A DNA stretch of 64,000 nucleotides, from assembly GCA_016212925.1 (NCBI GenBank), contig JACRDF010000043.1, forward strand, positions 77,726-141,725, in the 5' to 3' direction. The position numbers were made by a program, and so were the translations under genes. This document shows, piece by piece, positions 53,737-62,893 of the stretch. Position 1 is the first letter of the stretch; every line of letters starts with the position of its first letter. The notes beneath the pieces are model-generated. The model made no database searches. It worked only from the letters and a program-made list of their open reading frames with translations, and had not been told where the DNA came from. This stretch comes from Desulfomonile tiedjei. GTDB taxonomy: Bacteria; Desulfobacterota; Desulfomonilia; Desulfomonilales; Desulfomonilaceae.

Positions 53737-53954
53737 AATATGCCTCCTGAGCAATGAACTGCTCATTAAAGCATCGCTGAAACGCGGTGTCAAGTCTAAA
53801 GTCCTACACTGGGCCAGGGACCGGCCCAAAAACCGTGGACGGGCCTTAATCCTTTTTTGTTTTGACACCGCGCTTTGGGTGACGGTTCCTGGCTTTGCAG
53901 GATCGACCAGCCCAGGCAGGATGCGGCGCGTATCCCTCGGTGCGGTGTCAGGCG

Positions 53955-54028
53955 TTTGTGGGGCTGGCTTTCCAACCTGCCTGCTCTGAAATTCTAATAA
54001 TGGCAGGCTGGAAAGCCTGCCCCACAAG
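53955..54028. repeat. GTGGGGCTGGCTTTCC inverted repeat
   Basis: Arms TTGTGGGGCTGGCTTTCC and GGAAAGCCTGCCCCACAA with AATTCTAATAAT in the middle; family of 21.66 and 26.60 kb. Confidence 0.85.
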
Positions 54029-54103
54029 ATCGGCCAATACTTCCACAAGGCTAAAGGCTTGCTTGCCCTCGTAACCATTCATTTGTGGACGGCAAAACCA
54101 TCC

Positions 54104-54190
54104 GTCATTCCGGCGAAGGCCGGAATCCAGGTTTCCCCATCGCGGATCCCGCGTGAGACCCCTGGACCCCGGCCTTCGCCGGGGTGACGG
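54104..54190. repeat. GTCATTCCGGCGAAGGCCGG inverted element
   Basis: GTCATTCCGGCGAAGGCCGG ... CCGGCCTTCGCCGGGGTGAC, the widely dispersed bacterial repeat of this wording, between rplU and the atp operon. From 53737 to 54532 no gene is seen. Confidence 0.85.
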
Positions 54191-54492
54191 GATGGGATGG
54201 TAGGGTTCTCTTTAAGCCAACAGAATTGTCTCCACGACTAACTAGCGCTGGACCTTCTGGCTAGAAATCCTGAACAAGACATCTACACTTTGCTGTTCCC
54301 CAGGCCCAACCCTCCCCGCGCGTATACTGAATGCTTACCCACGACTCATCTGCTCCGAGTGGGTCAATGGTCACCGCCCCTGCTCCAAGAAAGCTGGAAT
54401 TTCCCGTGGTTCTGTGTTCAAATGGTGCGGGTGAAGTGGTTGCAGGCCGCAGCCATCGCGGAGCGATTTTCGCTGCCGGCCCAACATCTGAC

Positions 54493-54522
54493 TTGACAGT
54501 CAGTCCGTATTTCTGCTAATCA
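54493..54522 (+). promoter_or_regulatory. Candidate sigma70 promoter of the atp operon
   Basis: TTGACA (54493-54498), 18-bp spacer, TAATCA (54517-54522). The predicted start would fall about 4 nt before the GTG of atpI, i.e. almost leaderless. Confidence 0.45.
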
Positions 54523-54532
54523 GTGTAACTTC

Positions 54533-54766
54533 GTGAAGAAAGTCACCAGCACCTGGCGATTGGTAGGCGACTCCCTTCAACTGGGGGCCTCGATCGTCTT
54601 TGCCATATTTATCGGCGCGGGGCTGGGGTACTGGCTTGACGGAAAATTCGGCACTTTTCCTTATCTGAGCATCATGTTTTTCCTTCTCGGGGTGGCCGCC
54701 GCGGCTCGAAACGTTTGGATCGAGGTGCGAAAGCAACTGCGCAGCGAGAAGGACAGAGAGTTGTAA
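54533..54766 (+). CDS. atpI: AtpI-type F0F1 assembly protein
   Basis: 77-residue two-helix membrane protein (LGASIVFAIFIGAGLGYWLD; YLSIMFFLLGVAAAARNVWI), the AtpI/AtpZ family that assists c-ring assembly. GTG start at 54533; no good ribosome site, consistent with near-leaderless initiation. The stop shares one base with the next ATG (TAATG). Confidence 0.85.
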   Translation: MKKVTSTWRLVGDSLQLGASIVFAIFIGAGLGYWLDGKFGTFPYLSIMFFLLGVAAAARNVWIEVRKQLRSEKDREL

Positions 54767-55149
54767 TGGACTTCGACAAGGTTCCAGGGGTCTGGTTTAA
54801 GCTTTCAGCGTTCGTTTACACCCTTGGGCTGGTGTGTAGTCTGATCTTTGCGGGACAGGCCTTCTCTCTCGGTTTTTCAATAGGAGGAGCCCTGGTTCTG
54901 CTCAATGCGTGGGCCGCTGCTCGCAGGTTAAGAAGAGCCGAATTCCCCCACAAGGGCCGCGTTATGGCTTCGGTGCTCGGGGGATTTTATATGAGACTGA
55001 TCCTTCTGGCGATCTGTCTGTTTGGTGTGATCAAGTTCGTGAAAGTAGACCCGGTCGGTTTGGTTACCGGCTTGTCGGTTGTCCCGGCGGGACTCTTTGT
55101 CATGCTGGTTTTGATCTATCTGGTAAACAGAAGACCTGAGGAGGTTTAA
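54766..55149 (+). CDS. ATP synthase subunit I
   Basis: 127-residue membrane protein with four segments (KLSAFVYTLGLVCSLIFAG; GFSIGGALVLLNAWAAARRL; MRLILLAICLFGVIKFV; VVPAGLFVMLVLIYLV), typical of the second small atpI-like gene in deltaproteobacterial atp loci. Starts at ATG 54766 overlapping atpI by one base; 3 bp before atpB. Assists Fo assembly or Mg2+ supply in related systems; exact role not shown. Confidence 0.82.
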   Translation: MDFDKVPGVWFKLSAFVYTLGLVCSLIFAGQAFSLGFSIGGALVLLNAWAAARRLRRAEFPHKGRVMASVLGGFYMRLILLAICLFGVIKFVKVDPVGLVTGLSVVPAGLFVMLVLIYLVNRRPEEV

Positions 55150-55152
55150 TTC

Positions 55153-55875
55153 ATGGCCGCGGATATCCATCCTCCAGTACTAACCGATGTAATTTCCAAT
55201 CCCGCGTTTCATTCCATGCAGTCGTTCTGGGACAAATGGGGTGTTACGCACGGTGATCTGAACAACGTGATGAACACGTGGCTGGTTATGGCCATTCTGT
55301 TGATCGCAGCCGTTTTGGTGAAGAACAAGCTGGAGATGATCCCGAGGGGGTCCCAGAACTTTTGGGAGGTGGTGGTTTCAACCCTCGAAGACATCGTCGT
55401 TCAGACCATGGGGGAACACGGGAAAGCCTATTTCCCGCTGATAGCCTCCTTGGCCCTTTTCATCCTTTCATGCAACTTGATAGGGATTATTCCCTGGTTT
55501 CAGTCATCCACAAACAATCTGAATACGACCCTGGCATTGGCTCTGGTGGCCTTTGTCACGACGCATTACGTAGGGATAAAGGCGCATGGCACACATTACG
55601 TGAAGCACTTTCTCGGACCGGTGCCGTGGCTTATTCCACTGATGCTGCCCATCGAATTGATCGGCCACTTCAGCCGAATACTCTCACTCAGCTTCCGTCT
55701 CTTCGGGAACATTATGGGTGAAGATTTGGCAATAGTTATTCTCACCCTTTTGGTCCCATATCTGGTCCCGTTGCCGATGATGTTTTTGCAGGTGTTCACT
55801 TCTTTCATACAGACCCTCGTTTTCATCATGCTGACCATGATGTACATCGTGGGATCGTTGGAAGAGGCTCACTGA
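55153..55875 (+). CDS. atpB: ATP synthase F0 subunit a
   Basis: 240 residues, five to six helices. The essential arginine is in the LSLSFRLFGNIMGED helix (R of SFRLFGN), and MLPIELIGHFSRI supplies the conserved Glu/His region. Canonical a-subunit forming the ion half-channels with the c-ring. GAGG precedes its ATG; tightly spaced to both neighbours. Confidence 0.96.
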   Translation: MAADIHPPVLTDVISNPAFHSMQSFWDKWGVTHGDLNNVMNTWLVMAILLIAAVLVKNKLEMIPRGSQNFWEVVVSTLEDIVVQTMGEHGKAYFPLIASLALFILSCNLIGIIPWFQSSTNNLNTTLALALVAFVTTHYVGIKAHGTHYVKHFLGPVPWLIPLMLPIELIGHFSRILSLSFRLFGNIMGEDLAIVILTLLVPYLVPLPMMFLQVFTSFIQTLVFIMLTMMYIVGSLEEAH

Positions 55876-55900
55876 TAACAGATCAAATGGAGGTATTTAG

Positions 55901-56239
<339 letters not shown>

Positions 56240-56480
56240 ACGCTCGAAGCCTTTCGGCGCCTGATTGTCCTCCACCCGCTCTTCGGACCGGGTGGAGGCT
56301 CCCTCCGAAAAAAATCCATTCCCTAGCCATTGACTTTATGAGGATTTTTGCTACGATTCCGCCCCGGCAGAGCTGGGTTTTCTTTGCGCCGCGTATCAGC
56401 GGAGAAAATGAAGATCTTTTCGACGCCTCGCCACCAAATGAGAATCCGCCAGGTTTCCTGGTTCCACAGAGGAAGAGTTC

Positions 56481-57020
56481 GTGAAGTTTACCGATACGTT
56501 CAAGCCGAGAGGGCCCGTAGGCCTGGAAACCGAATCCGGAAAGGCGGACCGCAGCGGGCAAATCGATCCTTTTGAAGCCGATGCCGCTGCGATAGACGGC
56601 CGGCGTCGCGAAGCCGAGAACGGCCCGGGGTACGCAAGGCCTTTCTCAGCAAGGGACACCGCGTCCGAAGACATCGGGTATTATGCCGGTGGCCCTGCCG
56701 ACAAGGAGTTTACTACGTTTCAAGATCGCCTCAGAAAAGGCAAAGTCAAACTGTGCAGCGGCTGCGGCGGCGTGATGGCACGGTCCTCCCGGATGATTCT
56801 TTCGCCTTTGGCCGGTGCGTCTTTGGTCGTTCTCGGGGCGCTTCTAATGATTTTGTACGGGCTGGCGACCAATTTTTATCAGCCTCCCTGGTTCATAACA
56901 TTCGCTTTGCCCGCAGGTTATTATGTCGGCTCGATATTTATCGGCGTGGGGATTTTGTTCTTCTTTATAAGAGAAAAGGTCTGGAATTGCCCCCGATGCA
57001 AGGAAATGCGTAAGAGGTAG
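56481..57020 (+). CDS. Membrane protein with zinc-ribbon halves
   Basis: 179 residues from GTG 56481 (GAGGAAGAG upstream). A hydrophilic, probably disordered N-half (1-85) is followed by KLCSGCGGVM, two membrane helices (LAGASLVVLGALLMILYGL; ALPAGYYVGSIFIGVGILFFF) and WNCPRCKEMRKR. The CxxC pairs lie on either side of the helical hairpin on the same (cytosolic) face, so they could form one zinc site across the membrane loop. No family is recognised. It lies between atpE and rpsF. Confidence 0.65.
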   Translation: MKFTDTFKPRGPVGLETESGKADRSGQIDPFEADAAAIDGRRREAENGPGYARPFSARDTASEDIGYYAGGPADKEFTTFQDRLRKGKVKLCSGCGGVMARSSRMILSPLAGASLVVLGALLMILYGLATNFYQPPWFITFALPAGYYVGSIFIGVGILFFFIREKVWNCPRCKEMRKR

Positions 57021-57210
57021 CCGATCCGGGCCTGTTACCGGAGTTGAGATTTAGAGCCCGGAGGAAACGGCCTGTCCTGCGAACACTGGCGTTTGCCGGA
57101 TCGCTCTTTCGATTTTTTCCGCTTGAAATAGTTTGCGCATTGCGCTAAAAAGATAGATTACCATTCACTCCTTGCCCCCCTGAGGGGCTTGAAAGCCGAA
57201 AGGAGAAACC

Positions 57211-57840
57211 ATGCGACGCTACGAGTCCGTCATCATCCTCGACCCCGAACTCGCGGATGACGACATCAAGAATTTCACCGAACGATACAGCACCCTCATC
57301 AAGACCAACGGCGGGGAAATCATCAAGATCGAAGACTGGGGTTTCAAGAGGCTCGCCTATCTGGTCAAGAAAAAAGAGAGGGGGCGGTACATCTTATTCG
57401 ATTTTGTGGGCCTTCCCGCGTTGATTGCCGAAATGGAAAGGCAGTTGAAAATCGCCGACGAGGTCATGAAATTCCTCAGCGTTAAACTGGATGAGGATGT
57501 GGACCTCGAAGCCTTTAAGGCAGCATCCGAGGAGAAAGCCGCAGCGGAAGCCGCCAAGTTGGCCCCACCGGAACCAGCTCCGGCAGCGGCTGAAGTGGCC
57601 GAACCAGCAGCTCAGGAACCGGAAGAGCCTGCAAAGGCCCCTGAAGTAGCCGAACCCGCGGCCCAGGAGGCGGGAGAGCCGGAGAAAGTCGCTGAAATAG
57701 CCGAACCCGCGGCCCAGGAACCGGAAGAGCCCGCAAAAGCCGCTGAAGCCGCGCAAACAGAAGAAGCACCGAAAAGTGCCGGACCGGCAGGTGGAGAGTC
57801 GTCAGAGGGCGCTCCTAAAGCCAAGAAAGAGGAGGAATAA
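57211..57840 (+). CDS. rpsF: 30S ribosomal protein S6 with repeated acidic tail
   Basis: 209 residues, about twice the usual length. Residues 1-105 are a normal S6 ([37 protein letters not shown]). The remainder is an Ala/Glu/Pro tail built from three near-identical units of the form [16 protein letters not shown] (about 125-190), the DNA also being repeated. Some deltaproteobacterial S6 proteins carry such tails; E. coli S6 carries glutamate additions, so an acidic tail may be functionally similar. First gene of rpsF-rpsR-rplI-dnaB. Confidence 0.95.
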   Translation: MRRYESVIILDPELADDDIKNFTERYSTLIKTNGGEIIKIEDWGFKRLAYLVKKKERGRYILFDFVGLPALIAEMERQLKIADEVMKFLSVKLDEDVDLEAFKAASEEKAAAEAAKLAPPEPAPAAAEVAEPAAQEPEEPAKAPEVAEPAAQEAGEPEKVAEIAEPAAQEPEEPAKAAEAAQTEEAPKSAGPAGGESSEGAPKAKKEEE

Positions 57841-57842
57841 CC

Positions 57843-58085
57843 ATGAGCAAGCCTCCAAGGCGTCGCCCTTTCCCACGAACCAAGGTTTGCCGTTTCTGCG
57901 CGGATCCCTCTATAAGGATGGACTATAAGGAACCCAACATCCTCAGATCTTTTGTAACAGAGCGAGGCAAGATCATTCCCAGGAGGATTTCCGGTAATTG
58001 CGCGAAGCATCAACGACAACTGACCACGGCCATTAAGAGGGCCAGGAATATAGCAATGCTGCCCTTCACCGTGCCGCGACGATAA
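57843..58085 (+). CDS. rpsR: 30S ribosomal protein S18 (zinc-type)
   Basis: 80 residues. Core [20 protein letters not shown] and the basic [13 protein letters not shown] start are canonical. A CxxC (VCRFCAD) and SGNCAKHQR cysteine/histidine supply a zinc site, the C+ form of S18. Start 2 bp after rpsF stop. Confidence 0.96.
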   Translation: MSKPPRRRPFPRTKVCRFCADPSIRMDYKEPNILRSFVTERGKIIPRRISGNCAKHQRQLTTAIKRARNIAMLPFTVPRR

Positions 58086-58105
58086 CGTTATTGGGAGAAA
58101 CAATC

Positions 58106-58573
58106 ATGGAAGTCATACTTCTCGAACATATCGACGAACTGGGAACGGTCGGACAGACGGTAAAGGTCAAGGACGGCTACGCGAGGAACTTCTTGCTGCC
58201 CAGGAAGCTGGCATGCACGGCCACGCAAAAGAACCTCAATTTTTATCGGACCCTGATAGAAGCCAAGCAGAAGAAGATCGCAAAAGCCAAGGGCGCAGCG
58301 CAGCAGCAGGCCGAGACCATGTCGGCCGTTACCCTGACGTTTGTTAGAAAGTCCAGGGGAGAAGATGCGCGGCTTTTCGGATCGGTCACCAATTCCGACG
58401 TGGCCTCGGCGCTTGAAGCCAAGGGATTTGAGATCGATAGAAAACGAATAACATTGTCCGAGCCGATTAAGAGGCTGGGTGAATACAAGGCCTCCGTGCG
58501 CCTCCATCCTGAGGTAACTGCCGACGTGACCGTGACCGTGGTCTCGGAGGAACAAGCGCAGAATGCCGGCTGA
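58106..58573 (+). CDS. rplI: 50S ribosomal protein L9
   Basis: 155 residues. ATG 58106 gives the family start MEVILLEHIDELGTVGQTVK; an in-frame ATG five codons earlier is not supported. N-terminal domain with DGYARNFLLPRKLA, then the long connecting helix and the C-terminal domain (EDARLFGSVTNSDVASALEA). It overlaps dnaB by 11 bp. Confidence 0.96.
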   Translation: MEVILLEHIDELGTVGQTVKVKDGYARNFLLPRKLACTATQKNLNFYRTLIEAKQKKIAKAKGAAQQQAETMSAVTLTFVRKSRGEDARLFGSVTNSDVASALEAKGFEIDRKRITLSEPIKRLGEYKASVRLHPEVTADVTVTVVSEEQAQNAG

Positions 58574-59945
58574 AACGAGCGGTACCACACGACTACCCCC
58601 GCAATTTCCGGAAGGCGAACGCGCGATTCTGGGGGGGTTGCTCCTTGACAACGACGCGTTGCCAAAAGTCGCGGCATTGCTGTCAGCCGAGGATTTCTAC
58701 CGCGAAGCGCATCGCCATGTATTCAATGCCATTCTGGATCTCTTCGGCAAGAATGAACCCGTCGACTGGATTACCCTCACCGCGACGCTCAAGAAGTCAG
58801 GCCTTCTCGAAGCGGTGGGCGGCGCGGCATTTCTTACGGAGCTGATCGACGCTGTCCCGAGTGCGGCCAATATTCTGCACTACACAAAGGTAGTGAAAGA
58901 AAAGGCCGTTCTCAGGCAGCTGATCTCCGCGGCTACGGAGATCAGCACCCGATGCTATGAGGATCAACCCGAAATTGACCACTTCCTGGATGAGGCGGAA
59001 CAGATCGTCTTCAGGATCGGTGAGGCCAGGATCCAGTCGGGCTTTGTTCATGTCCGTCCCTTGATGACGGAAAGCTTCAAGACCATTGAACGCCTGTACG
59101 ACCGGAAAGAGAACATTACCGGCGTATCTTCCGGATTTAAGGACCTTGATAATCTTACTGCCGGATTCCAGCCCTCGGACCTGATAATCATCGCGGGCCG
59201 GCCCTCGATGGGCAAAACCTCATTGGCCCTTAACATAGCAATGCACGCGGCAATAGAAGCGGGGACCCCAACGGGAGTATTCTCGCTGGAAATGAGCAAG
59301 GAACAGATTGCCCTAAGGGTGCTCTGTGCCAGGGCTGGGGTCAATCTCAAAAGCCTCCGGACCGGGTTCCTGACTTCGGAGGATTGGGGCCATCTTACTC
59401 TTGCGGTAGGAAATATTTCGGATTCCCCCCTTTTCATTGACGACTCGCCGGCGATCAACACCCTGGAGATCAGGGCAAAAGCGCGGCGCCTGAAGAAGGA
59501 ACATGACCTGGGATTGATAATTGTGGATTACCTCCAACTCATGAGAGGGGCCACCAAGTCGGATTTTCGAGAGCAGGAGATATCGGAAATCTCACGGTCT
59601 CTGAAGGCCTTAGCCAAAGAACTGGAAGTCCCTGTCATAGCTCTCTCACAGCTCAACCGTAAGGTGGAGGAACGTCCAAATAAGAGGCCGCAACTCGCTG
59701 ACTTGAGAGAATCGGGCGCGATCGAACAGGACGCGGACGTGATAATTTTCATATACAGGGACGAGGTCTACAACAAGAGCGAAGACAATCCGAAGAAGGG
59801 CGAAGCGGAAATCATCATCGGCAAGCAGCGCAACGGCCCCATCGGAATGGTCACCGCAGTATTTGACGCCAGATTCTCCACTTTCCGGCCATACACTCAA
59901 AGAGAAGAAGCCCCCGACGACTCGGCCATCCTGTCGAACCTTTAG
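58563..59945 (+). CDS. dnaB: Replicative DNA helicase DnaB
   Basis: 460-residue hexameric 5'-3' helicase. N-terminal domain (RLPPQFPEGERAILGGLLLD ... EPVDWITL), linker helix, and RecA-like C-domain with Walker A GRPSMGKTS, Walker B LIIVDYLQLM, and the DNA-binding/arginine-finger region RESGAIEQDADVIIFIYRDE. Full length, no intein. It starts inside the end of rplI, in the conserved ribosomal-replication operon. Confidence 0.97.
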   Translation: MPAETSGTTRLPPQFPEGERAILGGLLLDNDALPKVAALLSAEDFYREAHRHVFNAILDLFGKNEPVDWITLTATLKKSGLLEAVGGAAFLTELIDAVPSAANILHYTKVVKEKAVLRQLISAATEISTRCYEDQPEIDHFLDEAEQIVFRIGEARIQSGFVHVRPLMTESFKTIERLYDRKENITGVSSGFKDLDNLTAGFQPSDLIIIAGRPSMGKTSLALNIAMHAAIEAGTPTGVFSLEMSKEQIALRVLCARAGVNLKSLRTGFLTSEDWGHLTLAVGNISDSPLFIDDSPAINTLEIRAKARRLKKEHDLGLIIVDYLQLMRGATKSDFREQEISEISRSLKALAKELEVPVIALSQLNRKVEERPNKRPQLADLRESGAIEQDADVIIFIYRDEVYNKSEDNPKKGEAEIIIGKQRNGPIGMVTAVFDARFSTFRPYTQREEAPDDSAILSNL

Positions 59946-60085
59946 AATCCCCCTACCCAATAGGCGCTATCTTTGCTTGTCCCACACCCGGTTCCACGAT
60001 CCGAACACGAGAACTGCCCTAGCCGCTCCGAACATCTTGCCGGGTGGCGTCAACCTCGCTCTTGGAGCATCCAGGCTGCTCATGC

Positions 60086-60538
60086 CTAAGTATCGTCCCG
60101 GTTCAACCGGAGCCAATCCAGGTCAATAATCTGTTCGGGTTCTTTGTTAGAACGTTTGAGCTTCTGATCCCTTTCTTTCAGATACTCGATGATGTCCTTT
60201 TGAAACCATTCATCAAAGGAATCCGCAACCTTATCTTTTCCGTATGCACGGCTGAGTGAATAAACCTTTTCATCCTCTGTATCGAGGCAAATCATCTCAT
60301 CCTCGAGTCCTGTGTGTTGGATGACGAGAAAGCGATGAGGGAGGCCCTCTGTTCTCCTGTAAATCTGCGTGGCCCCTATCACGCAAGGAAGACCATCATA
60401 ACCCAAAAGAGTATCGCTGATTCCGTAAATCTCAATGCCTGGAGCGTAAAAGATACCATATTTGTCAAGGAAAACAGCGTACTGTTCTGGAACTTTCACC
60501 CCCAGCTCTTCTTCAATGATTTCTTTTCTTGATGTCAT
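60086..60538 (-). CDS. SUKH/SMI1-KNR4-like immunity protein
   Basis: 150-residue protein; N-terminal LGVKVPEQYAVFLDKYGIFY and the EIYGISDTLLGYD strand are typical of SUKH/SMI1-KNR4 domains, which commonly neutralise HNH-type toxins. C-terminal SFDEWFQKDIIEYLKERDQK helix. It lies 54 bp downstream of the LHH nuclease gene, the usual toxin-then-immunity order, and is therefore probably its inhibitor. GAGAGGCG upstream supports ATG 60538. It converges with dnaB. Confidence 0.82.
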   Translation of the reverse strand: MTSRKEIIEEELGVKVPEQYAVFLDKYGIFYAPGIEIYGISDTLLGYDGLPCVIGATQIYRRTEGLPHRFLVIQHTGLEDEMICLDTEDEKVYSLSRAYGKDKVADSFDEWFQKDIIEYLKERDQKLKRSNKEPEQIIDLDWLRLNRDDT

Positions 60539-60592
60539 TTATTCGCCTCTCTCTAAAACGGTGTAAGCATTTCCTCACTGATTAGCGCAGGC

Positions 60593-61327
60593 TTATTTGT
60601 TTCTAAATGATTGCGCTCGTGCCTGCCAATAGCTCTCTCTAAACGTGCCCGATTCACTTCTGTTTATTTGCGAAGGTTCTCGACGGACTGGAATAGAATT
60701 GTGCTCCGAGGTGGTGAGTTCAATCAATGGTCCCCCTCTCATCTGATTCAAGTGGTGAAGAACAACGGCCTTGCCGTCTCTACCGTACGGGGCTAGCCCC
60801 TGTTCCATACGCTCGATATTCGTCCGACCGTCTCTGTCTCTTTGAACAGGATTGAAAGTGCTGTTGCGCTGAGCGACAAAGTGGTTGCGAAAAAAAGTGA
60901 ATTGGTAGTCGCGAGGATTGGCCCCCGCACGCCCCAATTCAGCTTCAATCATGTCTAGCGCTTGACGGTGCCCGCGGGTCATATGGAACCTGTCTCTTAT
61001 TTCCTCCCTTCGGCGTCTTCCTCCGCCTCCACGTGGCCCAAGCCTGCCGCCTGCCTCAACGTCCCATCCGAAGGCTTCTGATTCTGGGTCTTCCTCAAAA
61101 GTCCCTTCCGTACCGAAATTTCGTTTAACAGACCTGAGCAGATCTGCCACGGGTCCGTCGACGTGCTTGAGGGCGTGGTCTACATAGGCGTCAACATCTT
61201 CCGGGAGGACCTTGTCGTCCTCGCTCTTTTCTCCTCCTTCTCCGCTATCTTTTCCTCCTTTATGGCTCCAACTAAATTCCGGGTGAGTGGCAAACCACCA
61301 GCGCCGCTGCTCGTCAGTTTCGATCAT
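60593..61327 (-). CDS. LHH-type HNH nuclease toxin with distinctive N-terminus
   Basis: 244 residues. The C-terminal domain (about 160-244) is a predicted HNH-superfamily nuclease of the LHH type: GLAPYGRDGKAVVLHHLNQ with Leu190-His-His, then ELTTSEHNS (His209). The N-terminus begins ETDEQRRWWFATHPEFSWS, followed by a Gly/Glu/Lys-rich linker (about 22-40), a helical segment and an Arg/Gly patch; no secretion signal or known toxin-delivery domain is seen. AAAGGAG precedes ATG 61327. It lies 127 bp after the capsid-like gene and before the immunity gene. Target DNA or RNA is not known. Confidence 0.8.
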   Translation of the reverse strand: MIETDEQRRWWFATHPEFSWSHKGGKDSGEGGEKSEDDKVLPEDVDAYVDHALKHVDGPVADLLRSVKRNFGTEGTFEEDPESEAFGWDVEAGGRLGPRGGGGRRRREEIRDRFHMTRGHRQALDMIEAELGRAGANPRDYQFTFFRNHFVAQRNSTFNPVQRDRDGRTNIERMEQGLAPYGRDGKAVVLHHLNQMRGGPLIELTTSEHNSIPVRREPSQINRSESGTFRESYWQARAQSFRNK

Positions 61328-61454
61328 AATACGCTCCTTTCATTACCAAAAGCGGAAATATGAGATTCCACTTGGTAGGGGTAAAGCGAAGTCGACAAAC
61401 GTGGAGATTCAAAACGAATTTCGGAATGGGCAGTTTGTTTGAATTATTGGGAAA

Positions 61455-62672
61455 CTAATCTGCTGGCAGGCCGTAGATCATGCCGATGTTTGCTCTGGGA
61501 TTCCGGGCCACGACGCCGTAGGTTTGGAAGGAGATCAGCCAGCGCTGGTATCGGCCTTGGGTGGGAATCTCTCTGCGCTCCAGGAAGTCATTGGCATAGT
61601 ACCCGTACTTGAACGCGTCGAAATTGACCACGATCAGCACTCCAGGCCGCATGAAGGGTTCGGACATGATAGGAAAGGTCTTGCCAACTTTGGAATGGAA
61701 TTCATCTACTTGGAATCCAATGGATTTATCCTCTTTTTTCATCTGTCGGTAGGAAATGTCAAAGTCGAGGATGAACTGGTGCGTGCTCGGATGACAGACG
61801 ATCCACCAGTCGCCTTTATTGTAATCCGCATGCTCGTCGAGCCAGAGTTGACGTACCAGGTTGTCCAGATCGGGCTTCGCAAGAGCTTGTCCCCCCTTGT
61901 TGACCCACACATTCGGATTAGGGAACTCGCTTTGAGTGACAATCGGCCACGTACAGAGCCCGCACATCGTAGGTTCCTCTGTCTTATTTCCCCAGATGAA
62001 CTGCGATCCGTCGTGGAAAGGACGCGATCTGAGAACCGCATATGCAAGCTGTCGCCTGAGTTTGCTGACTAGAGCGATAATCTGATGCTCAACTTCATAT
62101 GGCACGACTTGGTATCTGGTGTTTTTTCTCGTCTTGGGGATCTCAAATGTTTCGGCGAATATCTGAGTCCCAACCTCACGGAAGGTCCTGTCGAGCGATC
62201 GAGAGTCCGACGCATCTCGATAATCCGACCACACCTCGGCAATGATGTCCCACCTCACAGGTTCCGGGTTGTCCGTCAAAAGGCTATTGCCGTAGGCGGC
62301 CACTGAAGCCGTTGTCCCGTCCACAGAAGCAACCTTCACTTGGCATCCGTCAGTTGGCCGTTCGAGAATGGTTCCTTCTCGAATCACTTTGCGAACAGAC
62401 TCGCGGTTGACGATCTTCCCGAAAAGATGCCCGGTGAAAGCCATGGTATTCCCGATCAATTGGGCGGTCAGTGTGGATGGGTAACCCCATTCTTCCATCC
62501 ACCGGACCACCGGCCCGGATACGGGCCGATCGACCTCGATCCTTGATAGGACATCGCTCTGGGCCTGGACAACGGAATCCAGGCCGTCGAGCAGCACCGC
62601 TTTCATTTTGAATTCCGAGTCCTGGTCACCCTGGGTCCAGATTTTCATAAAATCAAAAGCAGTTTCAGCCAT
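61455..62672 (-). CDS. Phage SU10-type (DUF5309) major-capsid-like protein
   Basis: 405 residues without signal or membrane segments. The middle reads EVGTQIFAETFEIPKTRKN, QLAYAVLRSRPFHDGSQF and GNKTEEPTMCGL, then a domain with WWIVCHPSTHQFILDFDISY and a Tyr/Arg-rich end (FLERREIPTQGRYQRWLISF); this matches my recall of DUF5309/SU10-type HK97-fold capsid proteins. No portal, terminase, protease or tail gene lies nearby. Strong ribosome site (GGAGG) and a near-consensus promoter upstream. It is the first gene of a three-gene leftward unit with the LHH nuclease and SUKH protein. Confidence 0.7.
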   Translation of the reverse strand: MAETAFDFMKIWTQGDQDSEFKMKAVLLDGLDSVVQAQSDVLSRIEVDRPVSGPVVRWMEEWGYPSTLTAQLIGNTMAFTGHLFGKIVNRESVRKVIREGTILERPTDGCQVKVASVDGTTASVAAYGNSLLTDNPEPVRWDIIAEVWSDYRDASDSRSLDRTFREVGTQIFAETFEIPKTRKNTRYQVVPYEVEHQIIALVSKLRRQLAYAVLRSRPFHDGSQFIWGNKTEEPTMCGLCTWPIVTQSEFPNPNVWVNKGGQALAKPDLDNLVRQLWLDEHADYNKGDWWIVCHPSTHQFILDFDISYRQMKKEDKSIGFQVDEFHSKVGKTFPIMSEPFMRPGVLIVVNFDAFKYGYYANDFLERREIPTQGRYQRWLISFQTYGVVARNPRANIGMIYGLPAD

Positions 62673-62893
62673 GGGCCGCCTCCTTCATATTTCGGTTGTT
62701 AAGAATTGGGGAGATCTTTACGAAGCAATGAACACAAGTTTGTTTGGCGCTGCTAATTTGAAATGTTCTGCGGGCCTAAGGGCGTCAGTCCAGGCAGCAA
62801 ATAAATGACCTTGAGTAATATTTTCTGACAGGGCAAGCCGTTCTCGGGGCAGCTTGCGTGCCGACTAACTAAAGTAGGCACCTCTAATATAAT

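Noticed and set aside
53737-54078. Upstream extension of rplU
   Set aside because: Translates palindromic repeats; L21 begins MYAIVQTGGKQYKV.
60086-62672. A resident prophage
   Set aside because: Only the capsid-like gene is phage-like; no integrase, portal, terminase, tail or lysis genes within reach, and both flanks are ordinary chromosomal genes (dnaB and pyk).
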